Source: Lichtheimia corymbifera B2541
Taxonomy: Eukaryota; Mucoromycota; Mucoromycetes; Mucorales; Lichtheimiaceae
Assembly: GCA_000697475.1 (NCBI GenBank)
Contig: JNEU01001038.1
Span: forward strand, 1-50,696
Direction: 5' to 3'
DNA length: 50,696 nt
Both the position numbers and the translations under genes were made by a program. Below the pieces are notes generated by a model. That model searched no databases. It was not told where the DNA came from and worked only from the letters and a program-made list of their open reading frames with translations. This document shows positions 46,779 through 50,696 of this stretch, one piece after another (the stretch's first letter is position 1; the number at the start of each line of letters is the position of its first letter).

Positions 46779-47510
46779 CTAGTCGGGATAATCTCTGTTT
46801 TTGTGTTGACCCCACACACGATCCCTTTTTTGGTGCAGGAGTCTAGGATCCATGATTCGACACTGACACCTCCTCTCCCATGAACCACTGCATCCTGCTA
46901 TGTGGGTGTAGGATTAGACAATGACACGGTGTCTTTATTCTTGCTATCGGGTGCTCATATTCCTTTTGCCCTACTCAATGAGCTATGGAACCATACAACA
47001 GAAATGATACGCCCATATACATACCTCGTGTATCAACAATAGCTTGTGTTTCTACTCGGAGTCGTGTGGGTCGAGATGTAGATTTCTACATTTCTCTTCG
47101 CTGCTCGGGATTATTTTGTTTACATACTTACCCCCCAATCACTTTTTGTGCATGAGTCTAATATCCATGAGTTAACAATGGTACGCCATTCTTATCTTCT
47201 GCTCTGTGAACCAATGCATTCCTTACACCTGGCTATCTGGGCCGAGAATCAGACAATGACACGCTATTTTTTTGTTGCTGTTCAGGTACTTGCATCCCTT
47301 TTCCCATGGTCAATGAGTCAAGAATCCATGGGCCTAGATGTAGATGTAAACATTTCCTCTTTTTTCTCTCGCTACTGGGATAATCTTTGTTTATGTGTTG
47401 GCCCCTCTACGATCCTTTTTCCCGTGCATGAACCTGGAATCCATGATTCAACAATGACACACCACCCTTATCTCGTAGCTCCGTGAACCAATGGATTCAA
47501 GCATCAACAA
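46779..47510. repeat. Degenerate ~300-bp tandem repeat, three copies
   Basis: Copies start near 46779, 47096 and 47369 with the order: C(G/T)GGGATAAT-like start, GTTTATGTGTTG-like, ACGATCCTTTTT, GTGCATGA, GGAATCCATGATTCAACAATGACAC, CTTATCTC, TGAACCAATGCATTC. Spacing 317 and 273 bp. No protein coded. Confidence 0.65.
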
Positions 47511-47599
47511 TTGTGTTTCTTGTTGGGATCCTGTGTTTGTGGGGAGGGGGTAGATTGGCCCCGCCCCTAGATTTTGACACAATGTATTTTTTTCTTGGC

Positions 47600-47985
47600 A
47601 TCCTTTGATTCATGCAGTGACCTGTGCACATTCCCGTAACGCCTTGACGCCAATCGTTTGTGGATCTACAATGGCATACCCTTCCGATATATCCTTCTCA
47701 CCAAGCAATGGTGGATTATCAATAACGTTTTCTTCCTCCAACATGTGGTCATTGGAGGCACTTCCCTCTCCCTTTTGTCACTCGTGATACTTTTGGATTC
47801 ATGCATTATTCCCGTAATGTCCCATTGCTTATCTCCTCCTCATACACCAATAAGGGATCAACAATGACAATTTTTTTATTTGTACACGCGACCATGTAGG
47901 TCGAGGCATACTTTTCGACTCATGTTGTCTCTCGCTTGTCACTCGTGATGCTCTTGAATTCATGCATTCATCCCCAACAAATGTC
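47600..47985. repeat. Short diverged repeats with GATTCATGCA core
   Basis: CACTCGTGAT.CTTTTGGATTCATGCATTATTCCC at about 47780 recurs as CACTCGTGATGCTCTTGAATTCATGCATTCATCCC at about 47940, with a weaker copy near 47608. Non-coding. Confidence 0.5.
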
Positions 47986-48078
47986 ATTTTTACCCTTATC
48001 TTGTGCTTCTACGAGGGATCCGATAGGTGCGATAAAGTTGATTCATTGTTTTATTTTTCTGTACCCTCACATGCTTGT

Positions 48079-48212
48079 GGGATGACGCATGAATGAGTGA
48101 ATGTGTTTTTTCGTAGCCATCCATGGGATCGTGCCCATTGAGAAATGATGCATGAATGAATGAGTTTGTTTTTGCAGCCTCACATGGGATCGCGCTCGTT
48201 GAGGAAACGACG
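48079..48212. repeat. Tandem duplication of ~68 bp
   Basis: Two adjacent copies (about 48079-48141 and 48148-48210) share GATGCATGAATGA(A/G)TGA, GTTTTT.G(T/C)AGCC and CATGGGATCG.GC.C(A/G)TTGAG. Non-coding. Confidence 0.6.
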
Positions 48213-48214
48213 CC

Positions 48215-48640
48215 CGCGTTAGAGACATCCACCTGATGTTGGTGCAGCTGCCATCAACAACCCGGTTTTCTTTAGACATCCCCATGCACTTCTATCACAC
48301 TGAATCATGCAATAATTTTAATGAAATGTCATACAGGCTCATTCATCGTTGTTGATAACTACTATATTCTTAAAACGAATTCGATTTATTAACGATAAGG
48401 GAAGGACAAATAATCAGCAAACGTAAATCTGATGCGTCATTGTGATGTAGGGGAAAAGGATCCTATCATTCGGCCACTTGCAAAAAAAGCGCACGCGTAG
48501 AGAGGAATATGGGGGAGCAAACAATGGTTCCAATTTAGTGCGTCATTGTGATCCGAGAAAAAAGATCCTTCCTTTGAGAATGTGAAAAAGAACGCCCGTG
48601 TATGAGACATCCACCTGATGTTGATGTCATAAAGGAGTTC
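48215..48640. repeat. Diverged direct repeats (GCGTCATTGTGAT and GAGACATCCACCTGATGTTG)
   Basis: GAGACATCCACCTGATGTTG occurs at about 48222 and 48604, each after ACGCCCG(C/T)G. GCGTCATTGTGAT occurs at about 48434 and 48541 followed by a related AAAAGGATCCT/AAAAGATCCTT stretch. Probable relics of a repeated element. Confidence 0.55.
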
Positions 48641-49325
48641 TGGATCCTCGTTATCTTTTCTACTTGGATCTACTCCTTTCCATTTTCACAGCCCCAACTC
48701 TATATAAGCAAGATGTGGCACGGACCCTTTTCCATCACTTTCTTCTCGCTCTTCTCTCTTCTCTCTTCTCTATACAATCTTACTCTCTTGCTCTATGTAT
48801 TGCTCTATCACGAAGCGCTGCTCTTACAATCAAGCCATGCTGTTACTCTTCAAGACTGCTGTAGCCCTCTACTATCACTGGGTGGTCCTTGCTATTACTT
48901 TCAGTTATGGGTGTCATGTTCTTTGATCCATGGTCCTTGCTCTTGCCATATCATGTCATTGGGTCTGACAGCAGGCAGCAGTCATTGTTGACGCGTCGTC
49001 ATCAAGCAGAAAGCGTGGGTGGTGTCATGGTCTCTTGGTATTGGTGGAACCTTGGTACATTTTGTCTACGGCTCTTGGTCATGCACACTATTGCACTGGT
49101 CTGACAACATGCAGGCGTTATCTTTTCTGGTGTTATTGTCATCAAGTGAAGGATTCTTTCTGCTCAAGTCGACGGTCAAGTTCCTTGTTCATGGTCCATG
49201 GCCAAGATGGTGGTCAAGTTCCTTGTTCAGCAAGGATTGTCCTTATTTATTATTTATTCGGTGTCCCTCGTCTCCACTCGCCTCCGCCTTTCCCCTTTCC
49301 CCCCTGTATCCTCCTCCTCAGCAAG
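48641..49325 (+). other. Possible 5' exon of a spliced transcript, coding status unclear
   Basis: A TATATAAG (48707) is followed by a TC-rich leader-like stretch. Two overlapping frames are open (49019-49351 and 49035-49358) but both are repetitive, with recurring CATGGTCC and GGTCAAGTTCCTTGTTCA motifs, and neither gives a recognisable protein. The stretch ends in CAGCAAG before a convincing intron (49326-49381: GTAAGT, ACTGAC, AATAG). Confidence 0.35.
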
Positions 49326-49379
49326 GTAAGTCTGTCAAGTTTGGATCTTAATGTTTGATTTATACTGACATCTTGCAAT

Positions 49380-49475
49380 AGTAGGGAACATAAACAACGG
49401 CACAGCCATCCACGACCTCCCTACGCTAACCACGTAGAGGGGGTCGGAGCCGGGTTTATCCCGGCGTTCCCTACT
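49380..49475. repeat. Strongly structured 96-nt inverted-repeat segment inside a putative exon (49382-49492)
   Basis: Perfect 10-bp outer arms AGTAGGGAAC (49380-49389) and GTTCCCTACT (49466-49475). Inside are an interrupted stem CGACC/GGTCG (49413-49417, 49442-49446) topped by CTACG-CTAACCA-CGTAG, and a perfect GCCGGG-TTTAT-CCCGGC hairpin (49449-49465). An intron ends at its left edge (AATAG, 49381) and another starts at 49493 (GTAAGT). It looks tRNA-like in outline (5-bp stem with 7-nt loop, 5-6-bp hairpin before the closing arm) but lacks tRNA A and B boxes. Confidence 0.6.
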
Positions 49476-49664
49476 TGCTGAGTCAAGTGAGGGTAAGTAA
49501 TGGTATTTGGGTATTGCGATCTTTCATTATTGATACTAACAACATTCTTTTACTATGGTTCTTATTCCGTGATCTCTTTGGTCTTTGTTTCCTTTTTGGT
49601 TATTTTTTATTCCTTTTATGGATTACTTCATCTTATAAACATTCAATTATTTTAATAATAAAGA

Positions 49665-49705
49665 CTAGCGCTCCAACTGGCTCGCTTCGCTCGCTAAACG
49701 TCGAT
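49665..49705 (-). mobile_element. Putative Helitron 3' terminus
   Basis: On the minus strand the sequence reads AGCGAGCGAAGCGAGCC, then AGTT, GGAGCG and ends CTAG, followed by T. Helitrons end in a short GC-rich hairpin close to CTRR and insert between A and T. It lies about 225 bp downstream of the helicase fragment and in the right orientation. The hairpin is imperfect (AGCGAGCC/GGAGCGCT with a tandem A-G mismatch). Confidence 0.55.
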
Positions 49706-49818
49706 TTTCTGTGGTAGGGCTTAACACCATGTATGCGGCAATGGCCTTACAATAAGCTCAAATCTATAAGAAATCACATTTGTGTTGGGGCTACATAATA
49801 GACACGTATACAATTCAT

Positions 49819-50694
49819 TTAATGTGACTTGAGATGCCTTTGGGAATTACAGTATATGCATTGGGTATCATTGTGGTTAGGGGTATCATTGTGATTAGCG
49901 GAAGACTTCAGGGTATACAATGTTTTTGGTGATGTGGGATTGTGTATCCTCGTCAAATTCGGCCATGACTTGAAGGTTACGGTAATCAGTAACCCGTGAG
50001 AGGGCGACATATAGTTGACCATGAGAAAAGACTGGAGCAGGAGGTAAACACCAACTCGTGAGAGTGTTTGTCCTTGGGATTTGTTGATTGTCATGGCAAA
50101 AGCCGGGCGCACTGGCAGCTGTTTTCTGGATAATTCAATAGCGGTACCCTCGATTTTGGCAGAAAGCTTCAACCTTGGAATCAGCACAGTGGTGCCGGCA
50201 TGAGTGCCAGGGGTTGCGATCTCCGCTTCAATGTGAGTATCGATGCAAGGCACGGCATATAAGTTTGGTACCATTACACAGTAATCATAAGCGAAGGAAA
50301 TTAGGCCTTCATTGGACTCTGTATTAGATTCATACTTGATGATGTCAAGAGTACAACATACCTCAATGCGAAATTTTTCAAATTCACCTTCCAACGCTTC
50401 TACACGATCGCGAACAGCTTCCATACGCTTGATTTTACTTTCTGATAGACTCCCCGACTTCTTCTCTTGTTCCTCCAGTTTTGATTTCTCATGTTTCTTC
50501 GATCGCAATGTATCACGGATTCGTTGTCTACGTCGGCGTCGTGATGTTGGGGAAGATGCGGGTACAGCTCTTTGATCTTCTTCAGGACATAGCACAACCG
50601 CTGTTTGCACCTCGTCCTTCACTGACATAGGCTCGGGTAAGGCAATGTGTTGTTCGTCGGCTGGTAACAACATGGAAGGTAATATAACTGGCAC
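49819..50694 (-). pseudogene. Broken C-terminal fragment of a PIF1-type (Helitron) helicase
   Basis: The region about 50240-49890 reads as the end of a PIF1-like helicase: HIEAEI, GTHAGTTVLIPRL and the motif [15 protein letters not shown]. After VGVYL a one-base frameshift moves the expected [13 protein letters not shown] into the next frame, which ends at a stop near 49893; the annotated frame instead runs to 49819 as low-complexity sequence. Upstream of about residue 150 the protein is an unrelated charged coiled-coil stretch (SKIKRMEAVRDRVEALEGEF), so helicase motifs I-IV are missing and the frame may be a fusion. A CDS reaching past 50696 is possible. Confidence 0.75.
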
Positions 50695-50696
50695 CA

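Noticed and set aside
49380..49475. tRNA-Val(AAC)-like gene
   Set aside because: The CTACG-CTAACCA-CGTAG arm resembles an anticodon arm with AAC and a U33, but there is no A box or D arm, the segment between acceptor and anticodon arms is too long, and the T-loop lacks TTCRA.
1..50696. CRISPR arrays, rRNA genes, canonical tRNA genes, bacterial-type operons
   Set aside because: No regularly spaced direct repeats with unique spacers, no rRNA sequence and no A/B-box pair of a functional tRNA were found; the window is eukaryotic nuclear DNA.

Overview
The window is nuclear DNA of a filamentous fungus, most likely an early-diverging one of the Mucorales type. Evidence: many short introns (about 50-95 nt) with CTAAC/CTGAC branch sites, fungal families (GT15 mannosyltransferase, CBP4, AreA-type GATA factor, group III hybrid histidine kinase), and a degenerate Helitron end. 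I cannot name the species. Exon models below were built by hand from reading frame, splice sites and homology; boundaries may be off by a base or two.

Layout. 1-6.7 kb, all minus strand: 5' three quarters of elongation factor 2, a SLC35A-type nucleotide-sugar transporter, and a 15-exon MLH1. MLH1 shares a 225-bp head-to-head promoter with a Cid1-type nucleotidyltransferase (6.9-9.5 kb, plus). Two unrecognised genes follow (109 aa, plus; 228 aa, minus), then a gene-poor stretch and mitochondrial succinyl-CoA ligase beta (13.5-15.2 kb). 15.2-17.5 kb is gene-poor and holds a decayed tandem repeat. An unrecognised minus-strand multi-exon gene (17.5-19.1 kb) is divergent from a CCDC47 homologue, which converges on CBP4. 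22.7-31.3 kb is one very large group III hybrid histidine kinase of about 2,712 aa with about 20 HAMP-type repeat units. Then come an MFS carrier, a Kre2/Mnt1-type mannosyltransferase (minus), an AreA-type GATA factor, a C1-domain/Pex24p-dysferlin membrane protein, a secreted protein of unknown function (minus) and THOC7. From 46.6 kb to the end there are decayed repeats, a 96-nt strongly structured inverted-repeat segment that nearly fills one exon of an apparent spliced transcript, a Helitron 3' terminus and a broken PIF1-type helicase fragment.

The genes are mostly unrelated housekeeping functions (translation, repair, ER membrane-protein biogenesis, respiratory assembly, mRNA export, glycosylation), so no operon-like system is present.

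Most notable: (1) two independent genes, EF2 and the C1/dysferlin gene, appear to need a 2-nucleotide exon 'TG' that completes a GTG valine codon; (2) two genes, MLH1 and THOC7, have GC-AG first introns whose first ten bases are identical (GCATGTACTC); (3) the histidine kinase repeat array is about three times the usual size and shows an exact 1,104-bp higher-order period.
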